Notes: generated by a model not told the origin, from the letters alone. DNA of 64,000 bases from Microbacterium sp. MAH-37 (GCF_009758255.1 NZ_WSEN01000010.1:806001-870000), one strand, 5' to 3'; positions 46,548 to 56,246 are shown, numbered from the stretch's first letter. Made by a program: numbers and translations.

Positions 46548-47792
46548 TCAGCGTCCCAGCTGCAGCGTCGCCGGGCGGGGCGAGAACTTGTCGTCCAGCA
46601 CCAGGCACGCTGCGCCGATGGCCGCGACATCCGCACCGAGGGTGGTGCCGTTGATCGAGACCTCATGCAGCTGGTGGGCGATCGACCCCTGGGCGACGAT
46701 CGGCCGCATGACCGTGAGGAAGCGCTCGGAGAGCTGCTCCCACATCGCGCCGCCGACGATGATCGAACCGACGTCGAGCAGGTTCGTGATGGTGAGGATC
46801 GCGGATGCCGTGGATCGGGCGGACCGGTCCAGAATCTCCCCGGCGCCCTCGTCCCCCGCATCCGCCAGGGCGCAGAGCTCGCGGAACGCAGCCTCGGCGA
46901 TCGCCGGGGTGGAGAGATCGGTGCGAGCGGACAGCACGCCCGCGGCCACTGCCTGCTCTGCGAGGCTCTGCGGGGAACCGGCCTGCCAGAATGCGCGGAA
47001 CGGGCGGGTGTAGCGGTCGCCGAACTCGTCGGCCGAGACGGGGAGCAGGCCGACATCGCCCGCGTTGCTGGAGATCCCGCGTACGACGAGGTCGTCGATC
47101 ACGATGCCGAGTCCGACGCCGGTGCCGAGATACAGGAACACGAAGTTGCGGGCGCCCTCGGGCCCCCCGGCCCACTGCTCCGCGACGGCGCCGGCGATGA
47201 CGTCCTTGTCGAGCAGCACCGGCAGCCCGGTCGCCTCCTGAATCTCGTCACGCAGCGGCACCTGGTGCCATCCCGGCAGGTGCGGCGGATCGAGGACGAG
47301 TCCGCGCACGACGTCCACGGGCCCGGGTGAGGCGATCCCGATGCCGATGATGCGATCGCGATCGACGGGCGCCTGGGCGATGAGGGTGAGGATGTGCTCG
47401 TTGATCTGCGCCAGCACCGATTCCGGATCCTGCACGGCAGGGGTCTCATGACTGGTGTTGACGACGACGGCGCCGGTGAAGTCCAGCAGGACGTAGGTGA
47501 TCACGGCGGGGTCGATGTGGACCCCGACCGCGTAGCAGCCCGCCGGATTCAGCTCGAGCATGGTGCGCGGCTTGCCGAAGGCGACGGCCTGCTTGCCGGT
47601 CTCGACGATCAGGTCCTGGTCCAGCAGGCGCCGGCAGATGTTCGACACGGTCTGGGCGGAGAGCCCGGTCTCCTCCGTGAGCTCGACTCGACTGCGGCCG
47701 CCGGAGGCGCGCCGGATCGCGTTCAGCACGACTGCCTCATTGAAGTCTGCGACGCGCGGCATGTTCGTGCCACGGCTCTGGCTCTGCGCCAC
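46548..47792 (-). CDS. ROK-family transcriptional regulator, paralogue 2
   Basis: 414 residues from the GTG at 47792, chosen because AAGGGGG lies 5-6 bp upstream; a longer frame begins at 47858. The HTH is NEAVVLNAIRRASGGRSRVELTEETGLSAQTVSNICRRLLDQDLI, and the ROK fold includes YAVGVHIDPAVITYVLLDF, GIGIASPGPVD, DKDVIAGAVAEQW and LYLGTGVGLGIVID. As in the paralogue at 41848, the zinc Cys motif is missing (VGLLPVSADEFGDRYTRPFRAF). It is divergent from glycosidase paralogue B and converges with paralogue A. Confidence 0.9.
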   Translation of the reverse strand: MAQSQSRGTNMPRVADFNEAVVLNAIRRASGGRSRVELTEETGLSAQTVSNICRRLLDQDLIVETGKQAVAFGKPRTMLELNPAGCYAVGVHIDPAVITYVLLDFTGAVVVNTSHETPAVQDPESVLAQINEHILTLIAQAPVDRDRIIGIGIASPGPVDVVRGLVLDPPHLPGWHQVPLRDEIQEATGLPVLLDKDVIAGAVAEQWAGGPEGARNFVFLYLGTGVGLGIVIDDLVVRGISSNAGDVGLLPVSADEFGDRYTRPFRAFWQAGSPQSLAEQAVAAGVLSARTDLSTPAIAEAAFRELCALADAGDEGAGEILDRSARSTASAILTITNLLDVGSIIVGGAMWEQLSERFLTVMRPIVAQGSIAHQLHEVSINGTTLGADVAAIGAACLVLDDKFSPRPATLQLGR

Positions 47793-47921
47793 TGAACCCC
47801 CTTGAGCTCTCCGAAGATCGGACGTACGGGTCACCTGCGACTCCCCACCATATTCCACGGGTGAACGCGCAACCCGGCAGCTGCGTGCTCAGCGGATGCT
47901 TGTGTTTCCGCGCCCTGGGGT

Positions 47922-47952
47922 CTAACTTAATCCATGCATTTGAAGAAGTTAG
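47922..47952. promoter_or_regulatory. Candidate ROK operator/promoter before paralogue B
   Basis: Inverted repeat CTAACTT-N17-AAGTTAG in the gap between the second ROK gene and glycosidase paralogue B. TTAATC (47927) and TAGTAC (47950), 17 bp apart, could be the -35 and -10. Confidence 0.5.
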
Positions 47953-48028
47953 TACTCTCGCAAGCTGGTAAGCGTATTCCCGGCCAAATCGGCCGAATCG
48001 ACGACGACGTCAGATCAAGGAGTCCCCC

Positions 48029-51000
48029 ATGTCCACGAATGCCATGTTCTCTCCGCCGAGAACCCGAACACGAAGAAGAAGGCTGCTCAGCGCCGGGGTC
48101 GCGACCGCCGTCGCGGTGGCCGGGCTCGTGGCGGTGTCATCGCCCGCTGCCACGGCTGCGACACCGGACGCGAGTGCGATCCTCACCGCGCCGCCGCAGC
48201 TGCACGGCGTCGACAAGGTGCGCCCCGGCGACAACTCCGCGACCGCCGACATGGTCGCCACCACGGTGGACGGCCGGCAGTGCTGGCAGATGCAGAACGA
48301 CCCCGCCGTGCGATACGTGTACGTGGATGTCGCAGACGCCGCCATCCCCGCCGGTGCCACGCGCGCCATCGTGACGGTGGACTACCACGACGTCGGCACC
48401 GCCGGAATGCTGGTCAACTACAACTCGACCACCAACGCATGGGCGAACTCGAGCCTCTACCGGCTCACGGACACCAGCGGCTGGAAGTCGCACTCGTTCG
48501 AGCTCACCGACATCAAGTTCACGAACAGGGCGAACGGCTCCGACTTCCGGGTTCAGGTGCAGGGTGCGGACGGCGCCATCCCTCCGGTGTGCATCTCCGG
48601 CATCTCGGTGCGCTTCACCGACCAGCCGATCGCGGCCCTGGACTCGCTGGCCATCATGAGCCCGTCGCTCATCTTCAAGGAGGGTCAGGCCTCGGTGGAT
48701 GTGGCCACGCCCGCCGAGGAGGTGAGCTGGCGGCTGGGCGACGCCGATGACGTCGAGCTGCGAACCGGCACCGCTGCCGTGGCCGACGGTGAGGGCTCGA
48801 TCGATCTGAAGGATCTGCCGTTCGGCTACTACACGCTGAGTGTCACGGCCGACGTCGGCGAACCGGTCACGCGCACGACCTCCCTCGCCGTGCTCGACGA
48901 TCCGCCGGCGGGATGGAACGACGGCGACGCCTTCTTCGGCACGCAGATCCATCGCGGACACCAGCCGACGGCGCAGACCGAGGCCCTGATGGATGCGATG
49001 GTCCTGGCCGGCTACGGCAAGAGCCGCATCGAGACGACCTGGGGCGAGGTCGAGAAGACGAAGGGCCAGTACGACTTCAGCGGCGAGGGCGTGCGCGTCG
49101 TCGGCGAGCTCGCCGACCGCGGACAGCAGGTGATGTGGAACGCCGGCCTCACCAGCCCTCTCTACGACGGCAACCGCACGCCCGCGAGCCCCGAGGCGAT
49201 CTCCGCCTTCGCCGCCTACGTCGGTGCGACGGCCGCTCACTACTCCGCTGCCGGCGACTCTCACGACATCGGCATCCTCAACGAGTACAACTCGTCCGGT
49301 TTCAACAACGGGACGTGCGGCCTGACGGCGGCCTGCTATCTCGACATCCTGAAGCCGACGTTCACGGCTGCGCACGCGGCGGACGCGAAGGCGAACGTCA
49401 TCGCACCGATCACGGCCGGCGTGCAGCTCGCCTGGGCGAAGGACTTCATCGCGCAGGGCGGACTCGACCACCTCGACACGTACGCCACGAACTACTACGG
49501 CTACTCCGAGCACGGTGCGGGAACACCGCCCGAGCAGGCATCCGACCTGAAGAACCTGGAGCAGCTGACGGCCATGATCGACGAGGCGGACGGGGATCGT
49601 GACATCCCGGTGCGCATCACAGAGAACGGCTGGCCGACGCACGACGCCGGCTCCACCCAGGAGCAGCAGGCGGACTACGCGATCCGCGGACCGCTGCTCG
49701 CCCAGCTCGCCGGAGCGGACGAGTACCTCTGGTACGACCTCTACGACGACGGGTTCAACTCCGGTGAGCGCGAAGATCGGTTCGGCCTGATCAACCGTGC
49801 GGACGACACCGCCTGCTACCTCTGGAAGTGCCCCGGAGACAACTACACCTACGGCGCCGTGCACGGGATCAGCCCGAAGCCGGGCTTCGTCTCGCAGGCC
49901 GTGGCGATCAGGCAGACCGTCGGCAAGACGCCGGCCGGCCGCGAGGACCTGGGATCCGACTCGCTGTACAGCCTGCGCTACACCGGTGACCGCGCCGCGG
50001 ACACGACCCGCGTGCTGTGGAGCACCGGCACCGACAGTGTGCAGATCAACTCCGGCAACGGATACGTCCTGACCGACCAGTTCGGCCGGAGCAGGAACGT
50101 GCCGAAGGGATCGGCGGTCGTGCAGCTCACCGGCTCCCCGGTCTTCGTCACCGGCGACGCGACGGTCGCGCCGAGCGCTCCGCTGGTCGATGTCTCCGTC
50201 GCGGAGAGCTCGGTCCAGGGAGCCGACCTCCCAGTCACGGTGACGGTGGCCGACGGGGCCGACATCAAGGGCGGCGAGCTGACCGTCGCGGCGTCGGGTG
50301 TGCAGAAGAAGGTGAACCTCGCCGACACGGGGAAGGTCTCGCTGACCCTGCCGGGTGTCACTCGGCTCGGAGAGCGCGAGGTGGCTGTCACCCTGACGGA
50401 CAAGAAGGGCCGGCTCGTGTCCGAGGGCCGGGGAAAGACCGCGGTGGTCGATCCGTTCTCCGTCTCGGCACGGCCGTCGATCAGCACCGAGGCGGGCGGG
50501 TACGCGTACAGCCTCGACGTCAGCGTCGTGAACAACGCGGCGAACACCGACCTCACGATCGACAGCTTCGACTGGAAGGTCGGGAACCTCTCGGGCACCG
50601 TGACGCAGGGGCTGACCGTTCCGGGTGGCGCCACGAAGTCCGTGTCGGTGCCGATCGACGACCCGAAGCTGTACACCACGCAGACGGCGAGCGTGGTGGC
50701 GCACTCCGGCGAGCTGACACGTTCCGACAGCGGCCCGATCAGTTTCTCGCCGATCGAGAAAGACGGAGCGCAGACGCTCGACCCGATCGACTTGAACACC
50801 ATCGGAAAGTGGAATCCGATCCGTTCGGGCACCCGCACCGGTCCCGCCGACCTGGGCGGCGGACTGCAGTACACCGCCACGCAGGACGCGCTGGTGATGC
50901 GGGCCACCATCACCGACGACGTGCATCAGGCGGACCGCACCGATCCTGCGCTGAGCTGGCAGGCCGACTCGGTCCAGTTCAACACCTACGACCTGTTCCC

Positions 51001-51358
51001 GACCGTGCTCGGCGGCGAGCGGGTGGAGATCGCGGCGGCGCTGTACGCCAGCGGGCCGATCGTCTACACCTTCACGCCTCCGGCCGGACAGAAGGCGGGG
51101 CTCACCCCCGGGGCGACGGCGGAGATCGTGCGGGATGAGGATGCCGGGACGACGACCTACGACGTGTCGGTGCCGTGGTCGTCGCTGGGCTACGACGGGC
51201 CGCCGAGCGGCGTGTGGGGACTGTCGTTCCTGGTGAACGATGCCGACGGCGACATCCCCGGCACCGACGCACGCGCCGGGTATCTGGAGTGGGGCGCCGG
51301 CGTCGGCGCCGCGCCGAAGAACCCCGCGCTGTTCAAGTCGGTGCAGCTGGTGGGCTGA
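48029..51358 (+). CDS. Large secreted clan-A glycosidase, paralogue B
   Basis: 1109 residues; ATG with AAGGAG 7 bp upstream. Signal peptide 1-45 (long basic n-region, TRTRRRRLLSAGVATAVAVA, cleavage near ATAA). Domain order matches paralogue A: N-terminal sandwich with CWQMQNDPAVRYVYVDV, small beta domain, TIM barrel with acid/base E419 (ILNEYNSSGFNNG) and nucleophile E532 (ITENGWPTHDAG), Ig-like modules, and a C-terminal CBM9/DOMON-like domain (DSVQFNTYD, GYLEWGAGVG). The WPGDKDKDPAHA motif of A and C is diverged here (RPGDNSATAD). The adjacent ROK gene probably controls it. Confidence 0.8.
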   Translation: MSTNAMFSPPRTRTRRRRLLSAGVATAVAVAGLVAVSSPAATAATPDASAILTAPPQLHGVDKVRPGDNSATADMVATTVDGRQCWQMQNDPAVRYVYVDVADAAIPAGATRAIVTVDYHDVGTAGMLVNYNSTTNAWANSSLYRLTDTSGWKSHSFELTDIKFTNRANGSDFRVQVQGADGAIPPVCISGISVRFTDQPIAALDSLAIMSPSLIFKEGQASVDVATPAEEVSWRLGDADDVELRTGTAAVADGEGSIDLKDLPFGYYTLSVTADVGEPVTRTTSLAVLDDPPAGWNDGDAFFGTQIHRGHQPTAQTEALMDAMVLAGYGKSRIETTWGEVEKTKGQYDFSGEGVRVVGELADRGQQVMWNAGLTSPLYDGNRTPASPEAISAFAAYVGATAAHYSAAGDSHDIGILNEYNSSGFNNGTCGLTAACYLDILKPTFTAAHAADAKANVIAPITAGVQLAWAKDFIAQGGLDHLDTYATNYYGYSEHGAGTPPEQASDLKNLEQLTAMIDEADGDRDIPVRITENGWPTHDAGSTQEQQADYAIRGPLLAQLAGADEYLWYDLYDDGFNSGEREDRFGLINRADDTACYLWKCPGDNYTYGAVHGISPKPGFVSQAVAIRQTVGKTPAGREDLGSDSLYSLRYTGDRAADTTRVLWSTGTDSVQINSGNGYVLTDQFGRSRNVPKGSAVVQLTGSPVFVTGDATVAPSAPLVDVSVAESSVQGADLPVTVTVADGADIKGGELTVAASGVQKKVNLADTGKVSLTLPGVTRLGEREVAVTLTDKKGRLVSEGRGKTAVVDPFSVSARPSISTEAGGYAYSLDVSVVNNAANTDLTIDSFDWKVGNLSGTVTQGLTVPGGATKSVSVPIDDPKLYTTQTASVVAHSGELTRSDSGPISFSPIEKDGAQTLDPIDLNTIGKWNPIRSGTRTGPADLGGGLQYTATQDALVMRATITDDVHQADRTDPALSWQADSVQFNTYDLFPTVLGGERVEIAAALYASGPIVYTFTPPAGQKAGLTPGATAEIVRDEDAGTTTYDVSVPWSSLGYDGPPSGVWGLSFLVNDADGDIPGTDARAGYLEWGAGVGAAPKNPALFKSVQLVG

Positions 51359-51376
51359 GCGCACGAGTGAGGAACA

Positions 51377-51417
51377 CGGAATGGGGCGGTCGGCATCATG
51401 CCGACCGCCCCATTCCG
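51377..51417. terminator. Bidirectional terminator between paralogues B and C
   Basis: Perfect 19-bp stem (51377-51395 / 51399-51417; arm CGGAATGGGGCGGTCGGCA) with a TCA loop, between two convergent genes. Confidence 0.85.
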
Positions 51418-51431
51418 CAGTTCTCAGCCGA

Positions 51432-54400
51432 TCACAGCCCGGCACACTGACCGGATGCCATCCCGTGGATCGTGTTCGAGCCGCCGGTCGGGGCCGGATC
51501 GTTCCCCGTGCAGCTGAGCAGCCCGAACGCCTCGTTCCCGGTCAGCGTCACGCCGCCGGAGTTGTCGCTGAGCGCCGCGATGCCTCGCACGACGCTGTCG
51601 GCGATGGTCACGGGCCCGGAGGCGCCGTGAACGGTGAGCATTCCCCTGAGCTCGCTGCTCGTGAGCGTCACCTCTCCCGCGGATGTCGCCAGCAGCATGC
51701 CCATGAGCGTCGAATCCGTCGCCCGGATCGAGCCGCCGTCGGTCACCATGACGGGACCGGAGACCGTCACACCGGTGAGGCACGTCGTTCCGCCGGCCAC
51801 CACGAGAGGTCCCTTCACATCCTTGTCCACCGTGGTGTCGCATGGTCGTTCGGGTTCGTCCGCGGAGAGCACCTGCGCCGACATGAACTTCAGCGGATCC
51901 TTCGGCGCCGTGCCCACTCCGCCGCCCCACTCGATGAACCCGGATCGGACGTCCGTCGCGGCGGAGGAGTCCGCATCGTTGACGAGCAGCGAGAGCCCGA
52001 ACACCGACGACGGGCGCTCCGAGAAGCCGAGGGCGGCCCAGGGCACCGACAGGGCGTAGGACGTCGTTCCCGCGGCGTCATCGCGCGAGATCTCGACAGC
52101 CCCTCCCGGCGTGTCGCCCGTGCTCTGACCGGGCGCCGCCGCGTGCGTGTACAGCACGGCGCCTCCGTCGAGGAGAGCGGCGGTGAACTCCGTCCGCACG
52201 GCGCCGACGACCCCGGGGAAGTCCGTGTAGGCGCTGAACTGCAGCGAATCGACCTGCCAGCTGTCCACCGCACTCGTCCGGGCGCCGACGTGGATGTCGT
52301 CCGTGACCGTCGCGTCCACCCGGATCGCCTCCGGGGTCGAGCTGAAACGGACCGTGCCGCCGAGGTCGGCCGAGGAGTCTCTCGTTCCGCCACGCAGGCT
52401 CACCCACTTCCCCTGATCGTCCAGGGAGATCGCCGGCAGGGACGCCGCGTCGCCGTCCGCGATCGGCGCCCAGCTGAGCTTGCCGACGTCGTGGACGTCG
52501 CCTGTCCCGGTGAGGGCGGTCACCGAGTAGGAGTACGGCATGTTCAGTTCCGCACCCGTCACCGGGATCGAGATGGTCGCGGTGCTCCCCGCCGGCACGG
52601 CGGCAGGAGCATCCTCTGCGACACCGTTCGTTCCGGCCGCATTCCAGGTCACCTTCTTCACGGGCAGCGCGTTGACGGGGTCGTTGTTGGTGATGCCGAT
52701 CTCGAGGCTGGTCCGGACACCGTCCGCCTCGAGCGCGACGGCGGGGCGCCCGGTGACGACTGCACTGTCGATGACGGTGCTCGCATCGCGCAGTCGCGCG
52801 TAGGTCCCGCTGTCGTCGGCGACGGATGCGGTGACCCGGCGGGTACCGGTGCTTTCGACGCCGGGGAGGGTCAGGTCGGCCGTGGCATCGCCGCCTGCGA
52901 GGTCGGCCGCGACCTCTCCGATCGTGACGGTGGACGCCGCGGCGCCCGTGCCCGTCACGGTCGCCGTGAGCGGGCCGTTCGTCACCGAGGTCTCCGCGAC
53001 CTCCAACGACACCGGCGCCTCTGCGACCTGGACGCCTCCGACAGCACCGTGCAGATACACCGGGCTGCCGTCGAGGTCGATCCAGACCTTGCCGTCGTGC
53101 GGGGTGAGTTCGGTCGCTTCGCCGAACTCGTCCGTGAGCGTGATCGGCGTCTCCGCGGACACCGCGACCGTGCGCGGCGAGATCGACCACAGGATGCGGG
53201 TCTCCTCATCTGCGGCGGAGGGGTACACGTACACGTCGGAGTGCCCGGCATCCTCCCGCTCTCCGACCTTCGCATCCGGAAGCTGTCGGATCAGGACTGC
53301 CGTGGAGACCGCGGACGGCTTGGGTGAGATCCCCGTGATGCCTGCAGCAGGGCGGCGGAACTGTCCGAACCGCTGCTCGCGCTCCGTCGGATCGTCACCG
53401 TCGTCGAGGGCGTCGTAGATCAGCAGCTTGTCCACCCCGGCCGCCATCGCCAGCACCTGGGCGCGGACGATCCGTTCGGCCTGCTGCTCCTCGGTGACCC
53501 CGGCCGTGTTCGTCGCCGAACCCGTCTCGGTGATCCAGAACGGGATGTCGCGATCTCCGTCGGCCTGGTCGATCATGTCTGCCAGAACGGGAAGGTCCGT
53601 GCCATAGCTGCCGGTCTCGGGCGCCTGCCCCGGCTCGTGAAAGCCGTAATTGTTCGCCGAGTACACGTCGAGCTTGTCGAGGCCGCCGAGTTCGATCAGC
53701 CGCTGGGCGAAGGGCAGCGAGAAGCCGGCCGATGTCGGACCGAGCACCGTGGTGTCGGGCGCGACGGACTTCACGGCGTCGTACGTGGTGGAGAGCATCT
53801 TGTAATAGCAGTCGGCGGTGATCCCGCATCCGCCGTTGTTGAACCCGGTCGAGTTGTACTCGTTGTAGACGCTGAACGAGCTCCCGAACTGCGCGTAGTA
53901 CTGGGCAGACGCGGTGGCGTACGCCGCATAGGCGGCGAGCCCCTCGAGCGTGCTGGGCGTCTTGCCGCCGTCGTAGAGCGGGTTGTCCCGCATCCAGTTG
54001 AGCGTGGTGGTGATCCCCAGCGATGCGGCTTTGCGCGTGCCCCGGGTTCCGACGTAGTTGTCGAAGCTGTAGACGCCCGGGGACTTCTCGATGCTGGACC
54101 AGTACGCGTCAGACCGGGTGGAGCCCCAGCCCACCAGTGTCATGGTCTCGAGCAGCGCGTCCTCAGTGGCGACGTCCTGCCAGCCGAAATGCATGCCGAC
54201 CCCGTAGAACGAGTCGGGAGACACCGCACCCGCCGGTGTCGGGGTCACGATGCCGAACGAGGTGGTCCGGGTGACGGGAGCGCCCGGATCGGCCGTGACC
54301 TTCAGGGTGTAGTAGCCGGGGCCGAAGTCGTTCAGATCGATGCTCGTCTTGCCGCCGGAGACAGGCGCCTTTCCGGTCTTCACGGGCACGCCCTCGGCAT

Positions 54401-55073
54401 CGCCGATGACGTAGTCCACCGAGGTCGCGGCGCTGGCGAGCGAGATCGCCGCGTCACCCTCTTCGAACATCAGCGACCGCGAGGTGATCGCGAGCGGAGG
54501 AGTGTCCGTGAAGTCCACGGTGATGTCACTGATGCAGACCGGGGGCACGGAACCCTCGTTCGCCGTGACGTCGACGCGGAAGTCCGCACCGTTGGCGTTG
54601 TTGGAGAAGCGGATGTCGGTGAGCTCGAACTGCGAGGAGACGAATTCCCCGGTGCCGAGCAGCTGCTGCGTCGCAGTGGTCTGGAACGCGTTGGACCTGG
54701 CGTCGTACGCGATGCGCATCCCGGTGGGCGCGGCGTCGTGAAATCTCACGGTGACGAGAGCCCGCGTCGCGCCGGCGGGGATGGCCGCGGGGTCGACGTC
54801 CACGTAGACGTAGCGATTGAACGGGTCGTTCGACATCACCCAGCAGGACTCTCCGTCGACCTGACGGGTGGCATGGGCGGGATCCTTGTCCTTGTCGCCC
54901 GGCCAGGCCTTGATGACGCCTGAGTAGACGGCAGGGTCGCCGAGGCGTGCGGACACGGTGTCCGAGGCGTGCGCGGCCGTGACGGTGAGCGCGCCGAGCG
55001 CGGTGACTGCTGCGGCGACGATCGCGACGGACCCACGGATCCGTCGTCGGTGGTGCGGGGATGATCTGGGCAT
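51432..55073 (-). CDS. Large secreted clan-A glycosidase, paralogue C, with beta-helix tail
   Basis: 1213 residues from the ATG at 55073, with AAGGAG 10 bp upstream; a frame open to 55148 has no ribosome-binding site. Signal peptide 1-37 (IRGSVAIVAAAVTALGALTV, ending AHAS). N-terminal sandwich with WPGDKDKDPAHA, TIM barrel with acid/base E405 (VYNEYNSTGFNNG) and nucleophile E516 (WITETGSA), Ig-like modules and a CBM9/DOMON-like domain. Unlike A and B it adds residues 1078-1213, a repetitive stretch (VVAGGTTCLTGVTVSGPVMV, then SSELRGMLTV) resembling a short parallel beta-helix bounded by Cys. The divergent LacI gene likely regulates it. Confidence 0.8.
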   Translation of the reverse strand: MPRSSPHHRRRIRGSVAIVAAAVTALGALTVTAAHASDTVSARLGDPAVYSGVIKAWPGDKDKDPAHATRQVDGESCWVMSNDPFNRYVYVDVDPAAIPAGATRALVTVRFHDAAPTGMRIAYDARSNAFQTTATQQLLGTGEFVSSQFELTDIRFSNNANGADFRVDVTANEGSVPPVCISDITVDFTDTPPLAITSRSLMFEEGDAAISLASAATSVDYVIGDAEGVPVKTGKAPVSGGKTSIDLNDFGPGYYTLKVTADPGAPVTRTTSFGIVTPTPAGAVSPDSFYGVGMHFGWQDVATEDALLETMTLVGWGSTRSDAYWSSIEKSPGVYSFDNYVGTRGTRKAASLGITTTLNWMRDNPLYDGGKTPSTLEGLAAYAAYATASAQYYAQFGSSFSVYNEYNSTGFNNGGCGITADCYYKMLSTTYDAVKSVAPDTTVLGPTSAGFSLPFAQRLIELGGLDKLDVYSANNYGFHEPGQAPETGSYGTDLPVLADMIDQADGDRDIPFWITETGSATNTAGVTEEQQAERIVRAQVLAMAAGVDKLLIYDALDDGDDPTEREQRFGQFRRPAAGITGISPKPSAVSTAVLIRQLPDAKVGEREDAGHSDVYVYPSAADEETRILWSISPRTVAVSAETPITLTDEFGEATELTPHDGKVWIDLDGSPVYLHGAVGGVQVAEAPVSLEVAETSVTNGPLTATVTGTGAAASTVTIGEVAADLAGGDATADLTLPGVESTGTRRVTASVADDSGTYARLRDASTVIDSAVVTGRPAVALEADGVRTSLEIGITNNDPVNALPVKKVTWNAAGTNGVAEDAPAAVPAGSTATISIPVTGAELNMPYSYSVTALTGTGDVHDVGKLSWAPIADGDAASLPAISLDDQGKWVSLRGGTRDSSADLGGTVRFSSTPEAIRVDATVTDDIHVGARTSAVDSWQVDSLQFSAYTDFPGVVGAVRTEFTAALLDGGAVLYTHAAAPGQSTGDTPGGAVEISRDDAAGTTSYALSVPWAALGFSERPSSVFGLSLLVNDADSSAATDVRSGFIEWGGGVGTAPKDPLKFMSAQVLSADEPERPCDTTVDKDVKGPLVVAGGTTCLTGVTVSGPVMVTDGGSIRATDSTLMGMLLATSAGEVTLTSSELRGMLTVHGASGPVTIADSVVRGIAALSDNSGGVTLTGNEAFGLLSCTGNDPAPTGGSNTIHGMASGQCAGL

Positions 55074-55127
55074 GCGGTGCCATCTCCTTCGATAGGCGGT
55101 GGGTGACGCCGGGATCTGCTCACAGGT

Positions 55128-55145
55128 TGCGCAATCGTTTACGCA
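55128..55145. promoter_or_regulatory. LacI-type operator 1
   Basis: TGCGCAATCGTTTACGCA, an imperfect palindrome in the paralogue C/LacI intergenic space, on the paralogue C side. Confidence 0.7.
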
Positions 55146-55195
55146 CATGGCGTCGATTGATGATCATGGACTGCTAAGGTCGTGCTGTCAACCGA

Positions 55196-55213
55196 TGCAC
55201 AATTGTTTGCGCA
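55196..55213. promoter_or_regulatory. LacI-type operator 2
   Basis: TGCACAATTGTTTGCGCA, matching operator 1 at 14 of 18 positions and lying 16 bp before the LacI start. Confidence 0.7.
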
Positions 55214-55229
55214 TCCCGAGGAGGTCCCG

Positions 55230-56246
55230 ATGGCCAAGAAGGTCACGCTCAGCGATGTCGCGGCCGCGGCCGGCGTGTCCGTCGGCACGGCATCCCGCGC
55301 TCTCGGTGCCACGGGCCGTGTGTCGGAGAGCACACGGGAGCGCGTGCGCGCCACGGCCGAGCGCCTGGACTTCCACCCCGACGCCCTGGCCAGATCATTC
55401 GTCACGGGCCGCAGCGCGACCGTGGGGGTGCTGGCCGAACAGGCCGTCGGCCTGTTCAGCATGCCGGTGATCATCGGCGCCGCTGAGCGGCTGGGCGAGC
55501 ACGGCATCGCGACGCTCATGCACAACGCACGGGCGACGCCGGCCGATCTCGCCGCGCACCTCAAGCGGCTGAAGGCGCGCCGCGTCGATGCGCTCCTCGT
55601 GGTCGGAGACACCCCGGACATCACGGACCTCGCCGAGGCTCTCGAGTTCCCGGCACCCATGATCTTCACGAACGTCGAGCCCACGCCGTCGCGCAGACCG
55701 GTCGTCACCTCGGACGAGCATCAGGCCGGCGTCATCGCGGCCGAGCACCTGCTCGGACTCGGTCGGACGCGCCTCGCGCACATCACGGCCTCCGCCGACC
55801 TGCCCGCCGTTGCACGACGAGCCGAGGGCGTCGTCGAGAGCCTGGCGCAGAGCGGGCTCCAGCCCGTGGGCGGCAGACCGGCGTACGGTTCCTACTCGCA
55901 GGCGTGGGGACGCGAAGCCGTGCGCCATCTGCTCGACGCGGGTGAATCGTTCGACGGAGTCGTCGCAGGCAACGACGAGATCGCCATCGGCGCGATGGCG
56001 GCCCTCGCGGATGCCGGGCTGCGTGTCCCCGAGGACGTCGCCGTGGTCGGACACGACAACCACCAGCGGCACGTGCTCGGCACCGATCTCGATCTGACCA
56101 GCGTCGACCCGCGACTGGTCGACGTCGGCCGTGCCGCCGGCGACGCGCTGCTGGCCGCGATCGCCGGCGAGCAGCTCGAGCCGATCGTCCGCGTTCCGGG
56201 GACGCTCGCCGTCGGGCGCTCCACTGTTCCGGATCGCTCGCGGTGA
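55230..56246 (+). CDS. LacI-family transcriptional regulator 1
   Basis: 338 residues from ATG 55230. The HTH is VTLSDVAAAAGVSVGTASRALGATGRVSESTRERVRATAERLDFHPDALARS. The periplasmic-binding-protein-like effector domain includes DALLVVGDTPD, GVIAAEHLLGLGRTRLAHI and GVVAGNDEIAIGAMAALADAGLRVPEDVAVVGHDN. It is divergent from glycosidase paralogue C across two matching operators, and 34 bp upstream of FAD oxidoreductase 1, so it probably controls both directions. Confidence 0.93.
   Translation: MAKKVTLSDVAAAAGVSVGTASRALGATGRVSESTRERVRATAERLDFHPDALARSFVTGRSATVGVLAEQAVGLFSMPVIIGAAERLGEHGIATLMHNARATPADLAAHLKRLKARRVDALLVVGDTPDITDLAEALEFPAPMIFTNVEPTPSRRPVVTSDEHQAGVIAAEHLLGLGRTRLAHITASADLPAVARRAEGVVESLAQSGLQPVGGRPAYGSYSQAWGREAVRHLLDAGESFDGVVAGNDEIAIGAMAALADAGLRVPEDVAVVGHDNHQRHVLGTDLDLTSVDPRLVDVGRAAGDALLAAIAGEQLEPIVRVPGTLAVGRSTVPDRSR

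Noticed and set aside
48137-51445. 1102-codon minus-strand frame opposite glycosidase paralogue B
   Set aside because: Antisense shadow; the plus-strand protein has a signal peptide, ribosome-binding site and catalytic motifs.
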